A DNA stretch of 64,000 nt from Cryptomeria japonica (Eukaryota; Streptophyta; Pinopsida; Cupressales; Cupressaceae), in contig NC_081409.1 in assembly GCF_030272615.1 (NCBI RefSeq), forward strand, positions 238,727,832 through 238,791,831, written 5' to 3'. Each line of letters starts with the position of its first letter. Position 1 is the stretch's first letter. The notes under the pieces were generated by a model. It searched no databases, had not been told where the DNA came from, and saw only the letters and a list, made by a program, of their open reading frames with translations. The position numbers and the translations under genes were made by a program. Positions 1 to 11,513 of the stretch are shown here, one piece after another.

Positions 1-1534
1 TTCCAACATCTGCCTCTTTCTTGATCTTGCTTCTGGTTGAGATTCCTCCATTGAATTCCTCCTTGTTCGATTTTCCTTCTCTCGTTTCGAGTATTCGGAG
101 ATTCCCATCCAGCAAATCCACACTATAAGAAGGGGTTTTACAGAGGTTGTGCTTTGGGCTTCCATTGGTTAAAAGTAGTAAAGGCTCAGAATCAGAAGGG
201 ACTTGAGCTTCATAAAAAATTTCCTCAATCGGTTTCGATAGAGATAGGGTTGGAAAGGTCTCTTCCTTCTCCTAACTCACTGATCCAACCTCCTGGTCCG
301 GAGTAGATTCTTCCTTCTCCTAACTAACAGATCTAGTCTCCTGGTCCTCTAGGGTTTTTTTATTGTTCAACTCAGTTCCTTGCTCTGCTTTTTTAGTTCT
401 CTCTGGTTGGTCATTGGAACAGACACAATCTTGTTGGTCGTTGCTACTACTCCCATTCCTCTTGGCTTCATTCAAAAGTTTCGTCATATCCTTATTTTGG
501 TTACTCTCAGATGTTGATGAGTCTCCTTTTTTATTTAGCATTTTCTAGGTCTTTTTGTTCTTGTTGTTTCTATCAACCTTATTTTCCTTGTTTTTCTTGA
601 GCGGGCAAGATTTAGCCCAATGCCCCGATTTTTTGCAGTGGAAACAAGCAAACGGTAGAGATTCATATTCAATAGCTTGGGACCATTTTCCAAGTTTAGA
701 AATGATGTCTATGGATTGAGGCATATCTGTCATTTGATTAACATTTATGCAAATGCGAGCAAAGACTAACCTTGATTTAGCCGCCATCATCGAGTCGATC
801 AACAAGAGTTCTCCGAAGGATTTCGCAATACCCTTGAAGACTTCCTCATTCCAGTGTTCCAACGGAAGACCTGGGAGGCGCATCCAAATTGGCGCAGAAA
901 CAAAGAAGGACTCATCGAGGACAAGATTCGGGGCCCATTTCTAAAGAGCAAGGGATGACTTGCCAAACATCCAAGGGCCTTCACAAAGAGCATTATTCAT
1001 GTCTTCTTCAGAGTTGAAAGCGAAGGTAAAAAACCCTCTGGGCAGCGCTACCACTTCCACTTGTCCTTTAACAAGCCATTTTCTCCTTATGAAATTCCTA
1101 ACATCATCAATGTTAGGCCTAAAGCCAGAGAATCATCCTACTAATATCATAGAAAGGCCAGAAATAGTCATATCGACCACTTTGTCTAGAACAGAAATGG
1201 CAAACTGTCCTGAGGCAGGATCTGAAATGTTTGTTACTTCCGGGAGCCCAAATTTAACCAATGGTTTCATTCCGAAGAGCGAGGACCATTTTTTTCCCTT
1301 ACCCCTTTCGTGTGGGTCCCTGGGGTTCAAATATTTGTCCTCTCCCGGGTTTGCTTTTTCCTTGTCCTCTTTTGACCCTTGTGGCGCCTGACCCCCTGCC
1401 TGATCGCCAGTTCTAGTCCCAGAAAAACTGCAATCTCCATGGAATCCGCAGTTCCCAGGGATTCCGCCATTTCCCAATTTGAAATTTGGGATTCCCGCTC
1501 CTTTTCGCTCCGCGCTTGCCGCCATCTCTAGCAT
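1..1534 (-). pseudogene. LINE-type ORF1 pseudogene (DUF4283-like plus CCHC zinc knuckle)
   Basis: On the minus strand one reading frame runs from an ATG at 1534 (or 1525) to the window edge with no frameshift, but with stop codons at 1133-1135, 941-943, 545-547, 320-322 and 272-274. The translation has a Gly/Pro-rich start, a DUF4283-like segment with the motif WMRLPGLPLEHWNEEVFKGI near 880, and a zinc knuckle C-F-H-C-X4-H-X4-C near 605-650 followed by a Lys/Asn-rich tail. This order is typical of ORF1 of plant non-LTR retrotransposons and of domesticated zinc-knuckle proteins. No endonuclease or reverse transcriptase is present; a second ORF would lie beyond the left edge. All five stops make it a pseudogene. 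The start is immediately followed upstream by an LTR-derived fragment, so the original promoter is gone. Confidence 0.8.
261..356. repeat. 48-bp tandem duplication inside the LINE ORF1 pseudogene
   Basis: Two adjacent 48-bp units, 261-308 and 309-356, both begin TCTTCCTTCTCCTAACT and both contain TCCTGGTCC. The length is 16 codons, so the duplication kept the frame. Both units carry a TAG stop on the minus strand (272-274 and 320-322). The nonsense mutation may therefore have come before the duplication. Confidence 0.75.
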
Positions 1535-1876
1535 ATCATGTTAGCATAGTTTGTTAAAAATTTACTATAACTTCATCATCATCGTAGCTTAGTATCATAT
1601 CTTAAACACATCATATAGATCTAGAATGCATTGCATATAGATCATTATCATTTTATCACTCATTCTTGGAGTTGTCATTCCTAAGTCTTTTGCTCAATGA
1701 TTTGAGAGAAAACATTGGCTTGAGGGATCCTATGAGATAGAGAACAATGAGACACATCTTGGGAAGTTAACTTGTTTATATTTGTTTAAACTTAGTTAAT
1801 CTTTGTACTCAAAAGTTTCATTGGTATGTTATCTTTTGATCTCAATTTTATTATTTTGATCACACTAAATCACACT
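1531..1876 (+). mobile_element. Truncated LTR tail (R/U5 part), same family as element 1
   Basis: This stretch matches 3047-3390, the 3' part of the element 1 5' LTR, over about 340 bp with small indels. Shared landmarks are ATATCATGTTAGCATAGTTTG, a block around TTCTTGGAGTTGTCATTCC, and TTTTGATCACACTAAAT at the end. It has no upstream LTR part and no terminal CATACA, so it is a truncated relic abutting the LINE pseudogene. From 1877 to 1944 there is only a short AT-rich spacer that twice repeats GACCATCTAG. Confidence 0.75.
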
Positions 1877-1944
1877 AAATAAATATAACCCTTGCAACCA
1901 TTAAATCTGACCATCTAGAAAACCTAACCTTTGACCATCTAGTT

Positions 1945-3400
1945 TGTAGACGTATAAATTTGATAATTTAGTTTAAAAAAATATTTATTATTTATTTAAC
2001 CATATTCCTATTAATTAAATTATATTTAATTAATCCCCCCACATTCCTCTATTTGATTAAATAAATTATTCAATTTAATTCATTTTTCCACATCCAGCCC
2101 ATTAATTAAATAAATCACCTTTATTTAATTAAATCCCCTTTCCCATTTAATTAAATTCCCATTTAATTAAAAATCTCCTTCCAATTTAAATAAATCAAAC
2201 TTTATTTAAATATCTTCTAAAAATGCAAGTTGTCATCCACTTTTTGGAATAAATCACTTTATTTCAAAATTAAAATCCAAAAATACCTCCCACTTGCATT
2301 CTCCTAACAAATCCACTTGCATAAATAATCCTCTTCTAGAACCTTCTAGATTCTTCTAAATCACCCTAATTAGCCTAATTCATCTCTTAAACATTTGCAC
2401 ATTCCTTAAGAGAAGTCACTTCTCAAAAATGCCTCGAAGTCTTTGACATGCATGGAAAGCTTTATGTCCTCAACAAGTTAACCTTCAAAGTCTTCCTAAC
2501 CATTAATGGTTAATCCAACCTCAACTCATGGTTAGAGACTTTCTCTCTAACTTAACCCTCATTTAACCCAGGGGTCTCATCAAGCACTCATTGTTTTGAC
2601 CCTGGTTATCCTATTAACCCTTGCACAAGAGTTTACCCTTTGGGTAAAAGCTTTATCCACCGGTTCATCCTAATTAACCCTAACCACACTCTCCTAGGGT
2701 GACCCTCATGTCTTCTCAAGCATGTAATGTCTCTTACATCTCCTCTCAAGCCACCTCTTGTTGACAATTATCACCATTTCATTGGTAAAATTTGTAAACA
2801 TGGATTGAGTAACTTTCAATCCTAGCCCCTGTTAAGATTATTGAATCTTAACCATCCATTTCCCTATTTTCTCTATAAATAGGACTCACTTTCTTCATAA
2901 TCCATATCCAAGTCTTTTATGCATCTACACTATAGTCTAATTTCATTAAAGCATCTTGCCTCTCTTTGTTAGAATAGCAATTTTAAGCATTTAGAAGCAA
3001 TTTTAAGCATTTAGAAGCATTTCATAACATTAAATATAGCATATCCATGTTAGTATATCATGTTAGCATAGTTTGTTAATATCCTTACCATAACTTCATC
3101 ATCATCATAGCTTAGTATCATATCTTAAAAATATCATATAGATCTTAGATGCATTCATGCACATAGATCATTTTATCACTCGTTCTTGGAGTTGTCATTC
3201 CTAAGTCATTTGCTCAATGATCTGAGAGCAAAACATTGGCTTGAGGGATCCTATGAGATAGAAAACAATGAGACACGTCTTGGAAGTTAACTTGTTTAAA
3301 TTATTTTAAGTTTAGTTAATCTTTGCACTCAAAAGTTTCATTGTTATGTTAGCTTTTGATCTCAATTTTCGTATTTTGATCACACTAAATCTTGCATACA
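1945..3400 (+). repeat. 5' LTR of element 1
   Basis: The LTR starts TGTAGACGTATAAAT and ends CTTGCATACA, giving TG...CA ends and 1456 bp. A promoter-like TATA box, TCTCTATAAATAGGACTC, lies at about 2870-2890. The 5' half is a run of TTAATTAAATAAAT-type blocks separated by C-rich words, typical of U3 in this family. It aligns over most of its length with 9614-10781. Confidence 0.85.
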
Positions 3401-3421
3401 TTTTTTGCACCCACCATGGGG
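3401..3421 (+). promoter_or_regulatory. Primer-binding-site-like block of element 1
   Basis: Directly after the LTR end lies TTTTTTGCACCCACCATGGG. It is the positional and sequence counterpart of TTTTGGCACGCCCGATGGG, which follows the element 4 LTR. I do not assign the tRNA. Confidence 0.55.
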
Positions 3422-3488
3422 CCCATCCCCAAATCTAACATCATTTTTCACGCAGGTTGAAGACAACAATCACGCCATAATACCAAAA

Positions 3489-3712
3489 TAGCGCGTCTGC
3501 GAGCTTCTGTAGTGCATTTATTGCATTGTTTAGTACATAGAAATCATATTGTAGCGCATAGGAATGTCATTTTAGCACTTAGTTCTGTCAAAAACTTCAA
3601 CACGTAGGAACATCAATTTAGCACATAGAGGTTTCAGAGTAGTGCATAGGCTTTACCTTTTAGCACTTAGGCACCATTCTCTAGCACATCAGTTCCATAG
3701 TTTAGTGCATAG
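3489..3712 (+). repeat. Phased 21-nt array A (TAGYRCWTAG motif) in the element 1 leader
   Basis: The motif TAG(C/T)(A/G)C(A/T)TAG starts at 3489, 3510, 3531, 3552, 3573, 3619, 3640, 3661, 3682 and 3703. All steps are exactly 21 nt except one of 46 nt, which holds a degenerate copy near 3599. The 11 nt between motifs are unrelated to each other. The array begins 89 nt after the LTR end. The first unit, TAGCGCGTCTGCG, also contains the GCGTCTG core used in element 4. The conserved TAG puts a stop in every unit in one frame, so this is unlikely to encode a heptad repeat. Confidence 0.85.
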
Positions 3713-5217
3713 ACCAGACATGGTAGGAAATTTTGTAACAGAATCAGAAATTAGGTTTGTGAAGCCCACCATCAAGATTTGATTTTTGCTAACTAATTGT
3801 GTGCAGGTTCTAACAGTTTTGTGCAGGAACAGAATGAGTTGGTTTAGTTTTCTTTACTTTATTTCCAAGTTATTAAAAAGAGCCCATCTTTCCTTTTCTT
3901 GCAAAGGTTAAAATGAACCTCATGATTTCTAATGGTGCTTAAAGCAAGACTCAATTTTTCTTGCTTGCATAGGTAAAAAGAAACAAAAAACTCAAATCTT
4001 TCCTTTTATGCAAGTTAGGATCACATTTCTTTGGGCTCTAAAAAGAATAACACAAAACTTTCCATTTTTTGCAAAGAGGTTAAAATTGAACATCACTTTC
4101 CTTTGGTGCTCATTAAAATGAACCTCACTTTTTATTTGGAAGCTTAAAAAAAAACCTTCACTTTACTATTTCAAAGCTTTCAAATTGAAGATCGTTGTTA
4201 TTCATTTTTGTGAATTTACTTTGGTTGACCAGGATTTCATTTGTTCAAAAGTTTTTACTATCACACACATATTGCTATCTTGGGTTAAAAAGAACCACAT
4301 GTCTTTTTAAGCAACATCTCCAAGGTAGCTTTTTAGAAAACAATTGCGATATTGGATAATAAAAAAAGTGTGTATTCTGTGTTTCGGAGGTGTTAGGTAT
4401 ATGCTCTCCCCTTAATTGGGTAATCAAAAAGCCAAACACACCATTTTCAAGGTTTCTTTCAATTTAGCATTAAGATAAATCCTTTAGCAGGCCTACCCTC
4501 TCGAGGTGCCTATAAGGCCAGTGTGAGGGGAATGACCTAAGTGGGGAACGACTTTGTCGTCAAGTATTCCAACCCACTATAGTCAAATGTGGAGGCTAAT
4601 GAAAATCCCCTCCAACAGTGTTTCTCAGTGATTAGCCTTCCCCCAGTAACCTTGTGATACGTAAAGTCTTTGTTCTAAAGGTTGGGAAGCCTCCCGAGGG
4701 AGTTTATCACTGAAAACTGAACGGAAGCTTGATTACAAACTTTAGAACTAGAAGCCTCACCATGTCATTTTTACCAAACATTTCTAATATCATAGTGCAA
4801 GGGTGGGGAAGAATCTGCCCCCAAGACACTCGCCATATATCTCCCAAGAAAACGATCCAATTGAGGAGCAATCTTCTTTGGTTCAACTTCTGGACAAAGG
4901 CAAAAATACGAGCACACCTTAGGGTGTGACAGGGTTGTTTGAGTTGATGGAGTATCAAGTGTAAGCTATTAATATTTTAAATGTCCCTTGAGAGTAGAGA
5001 GGTCTATCTGATGTGTATTTCTTGTACAAACCAGTGAAAACAAACAAGGATTTGAAAAGATCCTATTGAACATACACTCATTGTTTAGAATAGACAAACT
5101 ATCTTCTTACTTGCTATTGTGTTTTCAAATCATTTTTTCAGAGGATCATCCATCAAATGAGCAAAATTTTCACAAACACGAGACAAATTATCCAAAACTT
5201 TCAATCACAGAGCAGTT
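3713..5217 (+). other. Non-coding leader of element 1 between phased arrays
   Basis: No gene is supported here. The segment 3890-4170 repeats words of the type AAAATGAACCTCACTTTCC several times, a degenerate short-period repeat. The block 4480-4710 contains AGTGGGGAACGACTTTGTCG and CCTCCCGAGGGAGTTTATCA. It sits where element 4 has its AAGAGAACGACCCAAGTGGT block, so the leaders look distantly related. Confidence 0.5.
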
Positions 5218-5401
5218 TAGCGCATCTAAGGCAAACATTAGCGAGGCGAACATTAGCGCATCTGAGGAAAACATTAGCGCATCAGTAAAACAAAATTTTC
5301 AGCCACCTGGAGCAAATTAACACCAATTTAGCGCTTTGGAGGATAAATATAGCGCACTAAACTCAGATTTTAGCGCATTCATTGTTTGTTTTAGCTCATC
5401 A
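5218..5401 (+). repeat. Phased 21-nt array B (TAGCGCATCT motif) in element 1
   Basis: TAGCGC-type motifs start at 5218, 5239, 5254, 5275, 5329, 5350, 5371 and 5392. Five of the seven steps are exactly 21 nt; the others are 15 and 54 nt, the latter spanning degraded sequence. The motif is the same as in array A, which lies 1.5 kb upstream. Confidence 0.8.
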
Positions 5402-8400
5402 AGTTGTCATCACTGAAGACAGAGAGCAAAATAGGAATTTTCTCAGAAAAATGAAACCACTTTCAGACACCCTTTTTAGAGTAAAGTTTTTCTTTTATCA
5501 AAAGACAGTTTAAAATCTAGTCATTACAAGTGTCAATTGTCAACTAAACTTAGATCAATCAAAAGGGAGTGCAATTGATCGTTCTGATCTTTAGCTGAGT
5601 TTCATTATCAAGATATATTGTTCCTTTATCGCAAAACAAGGTTGCAAATCAAATTACCCTAAGTCATATCAATAGGAAGGATCTTTCCTATTCGACTTAG
5701 GTATCTCACATCACATTAGCACTCAAACAAAGATCAAAAGTTTAAAACAATTTCAAACACTTGTATGACAATTCATCATAAAACCGAGAAAAAGGAAACT
5801 CAGTCAAAGGAAATGAGTCCTAGCATAAATCAATATCACGATATCATGACTTTCAATCTGACCCCATTTTTTATCAAGATCTCGCCTGTCAAGAATCTTA
5901 TGATGATCCCCTAGGCTTTTGGTATTCCATCCACGATGATCCCCTTTCATCAAGAGAAAAGTGTCCTCTCAAGTCTCATTCAACACCCACTGCTCAAGCA
6001 AGATCATGATATCCCTTCCATCTCCTTCAATGATCCAATTCAAAATCTAGAGCAAAGCACAAACTCAAATGATCCTATTCCAAGTCAAGATCAAGGTATC
6101 CCTTCATCCTCCAAATCCATTTTAGGTCCTTTCATTCCAAAGTTAAAGCCTTCCTTCCTTCTATCCATCTCAGGACATTACATCAACCCATCCAAAATAC
6201 CTCTATATTAGTAATATCCATCCATGAATCCCATTCCTTTTGGAAGAAATTTGGATGTCACGAATAAAATCCATGTCTAAATACCCACATACAACCAAAG
6301 ATCAACATGTTCAATCTAAAAGACATGTCAAATCAAAGAAAAGTCTGATCCAAAAGAAAAAAGCAATATCCAAAAGGATACAAAAGCCCTTTATGCAAAA
6401 GGAAAAATCAAAAATTATTTGGCTTCCTAAGTTGCTCATAAAAGCATTGCAATCCAAAGAAAAACCAAAATTGGTATCTAGCCTCAAAGCTCCAAAAGCT
6501 TCTTTCGATCATCTATCTATACATCTTCCACTTCCCAAATATATTTTTCCATCATCTCCTTCATCCATTTTGGGTCCTTATGTCCTGAAATCCACATCCA
6601 CTCCTCCCTCAAAATCTCAACATCTAAAATCCACATTTCCTTCATCACTTCATCACCTCTCAAGTTGTGTGCCAACATTCATCTTAAAAAGAAAATCATC
6701 TATTCTTGCACAAATCTTCCAACAAACTATCTATTATCCAACACCTCTTTTCCATTCTTCCATCCCTTTCATTCAATCCTTTGCATGAATCTTTCATCTG
6801 TGAGATAGGTGTTTGTGTCATTGTGTCACACGCTTGCCCATGCTCAATCTTATGTTCAGTCCATTTCCTAGATATCTATTCATGAAATGCTTTAGAATCT
6901 AAGGTTGTTCCTCTTTAATATTATCTTTTGGTTAGGATGCATACTCAATCCAGAATAGAACCACTTATTGTATCTTGGTGTCGGTATCTTTTTTATTACT
7001 ATATCTCATACACTTAATCAATTGCCCAAGGTCATTGTGATTTCTTAGTCAAAGACATGGCTAGTGAAAAATCTAAAATCCTACTTCAGCACCACTGTAA
7101 CTCTCAAACCCACGTAAGCTTCATTGTTTACAAGCCAATGAAAGAAAAATAACAAGAGCAAAAAGCAAGATCAAAAGATCAAAACAAAAGCATGATCAAG
7201 AAAAGAAAAAGATGCAATGAAATGCAATATCAAAAGGCTTGGCTATGGGAACATGCAAATAACTCCATCGGGGCTATGGATGTCTGGTTGGCAATGGAGC
7301 AATATTTGTGATATTACAGCGATAAACTCTTCGGGGCTATGGACGCTTGTTGGCAGTGAGGCTCTATCCAAGATGCTTTTGAAGTCAAGGTAACTCATGT
7401 AGCTAGTCATGTCAAAATCTAAAGATTACCATGATCATATGAGCTAGAATAAACCCACTTGCACACACATGGGTAATCAAAGATTAGGTACCTCGATCCA
7501 GTTTGGGATTCTTCTTCCCTTTTGAGTATGCTTACTAGTCGCTAGATATGTTCGGTTGAATTTTCCGGAGGTTCTAAGTGTGGGTTGGGTCTCTATCTTT
7601 GAAATATTCAAGAACATTTATTCAGATGGTGCTAGATGTTGTGACAATCTCACATATTGACTTTTTGCAAATGGAGACCTCTATACTTGGGGGCAAGTTT
7701 CATCCACTCTATTCTTCCTACCACATCTCCCATTATCCTTCCTCCAATGTCCATTAACCTATCTAAATCCATTGCTATCTATGATATTGCTTCTCTATCT
7801 CCTATCCATATCCTATCTCCATCCACATCCCCTTTTCCATCCTAGATCTTGATCAAAACTAAGGACAGAGAAAAATGCATACACCATCCATCGAATCAAA
7901 TCAACAACAGGCAAATTCTCCAAAGTCTACAATCAAATTGATCACATGTCTTGTTAATCAATCCATCGCTCAAAATCTATCAACATCAACTTGTCTTATA
8001 CAAGGAAAGGTACACTCGAAACCAGACAGATCGGTCTTACATGGGGTACTCACTCTTTGAAACTAGACATCATTGTTAACCATCACATTAAGCAATTGAA
8101 AACAAAGACACATATCAGTATCCATCTAACTAATCTACCATCTCCTTCATCTATTCCTATACCTATCATATATCCACTATCCACTATCATTATCCATATC
8201 CATCCAGAAATTAGGCCTTGTATATATCTCGAGCATCGCAGTAAACATCTCACCATGGCTTGGTGATCGTCATCTATATCCATAACAAAGGTTGTGTCAA
8301 AACTGGGGGCAAAATCCCGATCTCAATATGGGCAATCCGTTTTAGGCATCATTGCATAGACAACCAACAATAGGGGAAAACACATCAAAACAAGGATCAA

Positions 8401-9202
8401 AACATACCTCAACGACAAATACAAAGCCAATCATCAAACTCAATATCAGGATCGAGTGTGTAACAGAACACAAATGGATAATATTTTCTTATTCATGATA
8501 TGATTACTTTAACATGCAGTTTGATTGTTTGTATCTTGATTTTTGGGTTATCAGATCTCCAAAGCAACTCAAGGATGTCTTGAACTAGAAAAGTAAGGAA
8601 GGAGTCTGATATTTTCTTTGTTTGCTATCTGTGAGTGGAGCGGCCATTAATTAGCTTGCTAGCCCTACTAGAACTATAATGGGGGGTGATCATTAGTATT
8701 GTGTAAAGTTGTCCCAAGACATGATTAGAAACATATCATTAAGGATATTTCGCATTTGCATATACTAAATGGTTAACTCTTGTTTGTTTTACGCAAACAA
8801 CACTCAGGTCATCTTGGTTCAATTATACCTCGACGCTTGTGTCATTTTGCAATATCAAAATCCATGTAAGTTGTACTCAGGTCATCATGGTTCAATTATA
8901 CCATTGATGTTTGTATTAACTTCCAACATTTCAAAAGCTCAATGATGACAAAAAGAGCACAAACAATTGACTGATGGAATAACGACGTGTACAATTAGGC
9001 TTGCATCACTAAAATAGATCATCATTCATCATTGCATTTAGTTGCATTCATATCATTTAAATAAGCATCAATAAACATCAAGATACATGCATAGTCATCA
9101 TATGAACATATCACAGTAAAATCATATGCACATCTATCACATCATCGTAGAATCATTCCTCACCTTAATATTTTCATCATTCATTCAACTGTCGTCTATT
9201 GT
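5402..9202 (+). other. Element 1 internal region without recognisable genes
   Basis: This is unannotatable retroelement interior. At 7255-7360 a 40-bp word around CGGGGCTATGGA occurs twice. At 8802 and 8875 the phrase ACTCAGGTCATC followed by TGGTTCAATTATACC is repeated 73 bp apart. Polypurine-like tracts occur at about 7686 (CTTGGGGGCAAG) and 8301 (CTGGGGGCAAAA). No retroviral domain was recognised on either strand. Confidence 0.5.
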
Positions 9203-9345
9203 GTCTTATACAGGATGTATCTTTCCTTAAACCAAATGCGATCATCTATCTTTGTCTTATACGGGATGTATCTTTCCTGAAACCAGACGTTTTGATCATC
9301 TTCCTTATACAAGAGGTGTCATTTCTGAAACCAAACTCGATCTTA
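9203..9345 (+). repeat. About 50-bp tandem repeat (GTCTTATAC...GAAACCA) near the element 1 3' end
   Basis: Units start at 9203, 9254 and 9302 (steps 51 and 48) and share TCTTATAC, a GTATCTTTCCT-like middle and AAACCA. Related units occur at 7993 and 8034, so the repeat has two clusters. The open frame over it gives the repeated peptide VSFLKP. I treat this as a by-product, not a gene. Confidence 0.65.
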
Positions 9346-9613
9346 ATCTTATCGATCTTATTGATCTTATCAATCCGATCAATCCAATAATCAAATCATC
9401 CTATCGAGAGATGAATCGATCAAAAAATCCTAAAAATTCCAAAATCTATCTGATTCATCTCCCGAGGGTGCATCATTATCGTATCAATTCTAACAATTAA
9501 TATCAATATCCGACAACCAATATCTAGGGCAAAAATAAAAAAATTTGGCAACATCATCAGGGGATTTTTCTTTGAACTAGTGTGTGCACACACATCACTT
9601 CAAAGGGGCAAAA

Positions 9614-10781
9614 TTTAGACGTATAAATCCGACCATCTAGTTAAATAAATATGTATTTATTTAATCATATTCCTCTACTATAATTTAATTAATCCCCCCA
9701 CATTCCTCTATTTGATTAAATAAATTATTCAATTTAATTCATTTAGCCACATCCAACCCATTAATTATATAAATCTCATTTCCCATTTAATTAAATTCAC
9801 ATTTAATTAAAAAATTGCTTCCAATTTAAATAAATCAAATTTTATTTAAATATCTTCTAAAAATGCAAGTTGTCATTCACTTTTTGGAATAAATCATTTT
9901 ATTTCAAAATTAAAATCTAAAAATACCTCCCACTTGCATTCTTCTAACAAATCCACTTGCATAAATAACCCTCTTCTAGAGCCTTCTAGATTCTTCTAAA
10001 TCACCCTAATTAGCCTAATTCATCTCTTAAAAATGCCTCAAAGTCTTTGAAATGCATTGAAAGTTTTGTCTCCTCAACAAGTTAACCTTCAAAGTCTTCC
10101 TAACCATTAATGGTTAATCCAATTTCAACTCATGGTTAGAGACTTTCTCTCTAACTTAACCCTCATTTAACCCAGGGGTCTCATCAAGCACTTGTTGTTT
10201 TGACCCTAGTTATATTATTAACCCTTTCACAAGAGTTTACCCTTTGGGTAAAAGCTTTATCCACTGGTTAATCTTTATTAACCCTAACCACTCTCCTAGG
10301 GTGACCCTCATGTCTTCTCAAGCATGTAATGCCTCTTACATCTCCTCTCAAGCCTCCTCTTGTTGACAATTGTCACCATTTCATTGGTGAAAATTGTAAA
10401 CATGTATTGAGTAACTTTCAATTCTAGCCCTTGTAAGGATTATTTAATCTTAACCATCCATTTCTCTATTTTCTCTATAAATAGGACTCACTTTCTTCAT
10501 AATGCATATACAAGTCTTTTATGCATCTACACTATAGTCTAATTTCATCAAAGCATCTTGCCTCTATTTGTTAGAATAGCAATTTTAAGCATTTAGAAGC
10601 ATTTCATATTGTTAAATATAGCATATCCATGTTAGTATACCATGTTAGCATAGTTTGTTAATATCCTTACCATAACTTCATCATCATAATAGCTTAGTAT
10701 CATATCTTAAACATATCATATAGAACTTCAACATATCATATAGAACTTAGATGCATTCATGCACATAAATCTTTATCACTT
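9614..10781 (+). repeat. 3' LTR of element 1, truncated
   Basis: It starts TTTAGACGTATAAAT, matching the TGTAGACGTATAAAT start of the 5' LTR, and follows the purine tract at 9602-9613. It includes the same TATA block (TCTCTATAAATAGGACTC, about 10470-10490). It stops at GATCTTTATCACTT-like sequence, so about 220 bp of the LTR end, including CATACA, are missing. It also has a short internal duplication of CATATCATATAGAACTT near 10715-10750. Confidence 0.8.
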
Positions 10782-11046
10782 TGGTTTTGCTCTAATTCAA
10801 TCCTACAATATGGCCCTGACTAATTTACTTTAGCTTTGCTCTAGTTCAATCTTACAAGGCTCAAGATAAGATCATGATTGCAAACAATACACAAACTCTC
10901 AAACGCTTATATCTCAATAATCACAAATCCCTTTGGATCCAATATCAAATGCTAATTGTTTTCTCTATTACACCACTACCTTAGTTATAATCCAATTTCA
11001 AGGTATAACACAATCTTTGCCACTTTTTATTTTCAACGTATGTTAA

Positions 11047-11121
11047 TTTAAAATTACTTAATCAGATTCACCTAATTAGTTAAGTTTAAATTACTTAATC
11101 AGATTCACCTAATTAGTTAAG
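11047..11121. repeat. 37-bp tandem duplication
   Basis: TTACTTAATCAGATTCACC followed by TAATTAGTTAAG occurs twice back to back, units 11047-11084 and 11085-11121, almost identical. Confidence 0.8.
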
Positions 11122-11321
11122 AGTAACTTCTTATCTCACCTAGGGCCTTACTAGTTTTAATTGATTGTATTCCCTTAATAACCTTGCATATAGTTGGCGA
11201 GGTGGTTTATTTCCTCAACGACTAGAAATTTGTAATATCTACATGTACATATAAAACCACCATTTAATTCCTCCACACCTGCGCATCATAAATGGAGTTG
11301 ATTAAAGAAATTGGGAGAAAA

Positions 11322-11350
11322 TAGTGTGAGGAATTGGCATCCTCACACTA
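11322..11350. repeat. Perfect 11-bp hairpin
   Basis: TAGTGTGAGGA at 11322-11332 pairs exactly with TCCTCACACTA at 11340-11350 across a 7-nt loop. No U-tract or gene context supports a terminator, so it is listed only as structure. Confidence 0.6.
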
Positions 11351-11513
11351 CCATCAATGTGTACTAGTTTAAAGTTGATGCATTCTTTAAATTTTTCACA
11401 TCAAATGTCTTTAACATCCTCACTCTAACATCAATGGATATTAGTGTAACGTTAAAAAATGCAATTTTAGAAACTAACTTACTCGACTCTTCACCTTTTA
11501 AAGAATAGTCCAT

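Larger units (their letters stand above)
1945..10785 (+). mobile_element. Element 1: large non-autonomous Tat-like LTR retrotransposon (LARD type)
   Basis: Two LTRs in direct orientation (1945-3400 and 9614-10781) bound an internal region of 6.2 kb. The internal region begins with a PBS-like block matching element 4 in position and layout, and ends with a purine tract AAAGGGGCAAAAT before the 3' LTR. No gag, protease, RT or integrase could be recognised in any frame. The longer frames (5936-6211 and 6240-6788) are Ser/Pro/Lys-rich low-complexity translations without domains. Two phased 21-nt arrays occupy the leader. Extra purine tracts of the form TGGGGGCAA lie at about 7686 and 8301. I infer a large retrotransposon derivative mobilised by Tat-type relatives such as elements 3 and 4. 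Target-site duplication cannot be checked because the 3' LTR is truncated. Confidence 0.75.

Noticed and set aside
3489-3712. CRISPR-like layout of short repeats and variable spacers
   Set aside because: The repeat is only about 10 nt and degenerate, pitch is 21 nt, no cas genes exist, and the context is a plant LTR element.
5936-6788. Two open frames in element 1 as gag remnants
   Set aside because: Translations are Ser/Pro/Lys/Ile-rich low complexity with no gag core, knuckle or similarity to the gags of elements 3 and 4.
11322-11350. Hairpin as a transcription terminator
   Set aside because: Intrinsic terminators do not apply to nuclear plant genes, and no gene ends there.
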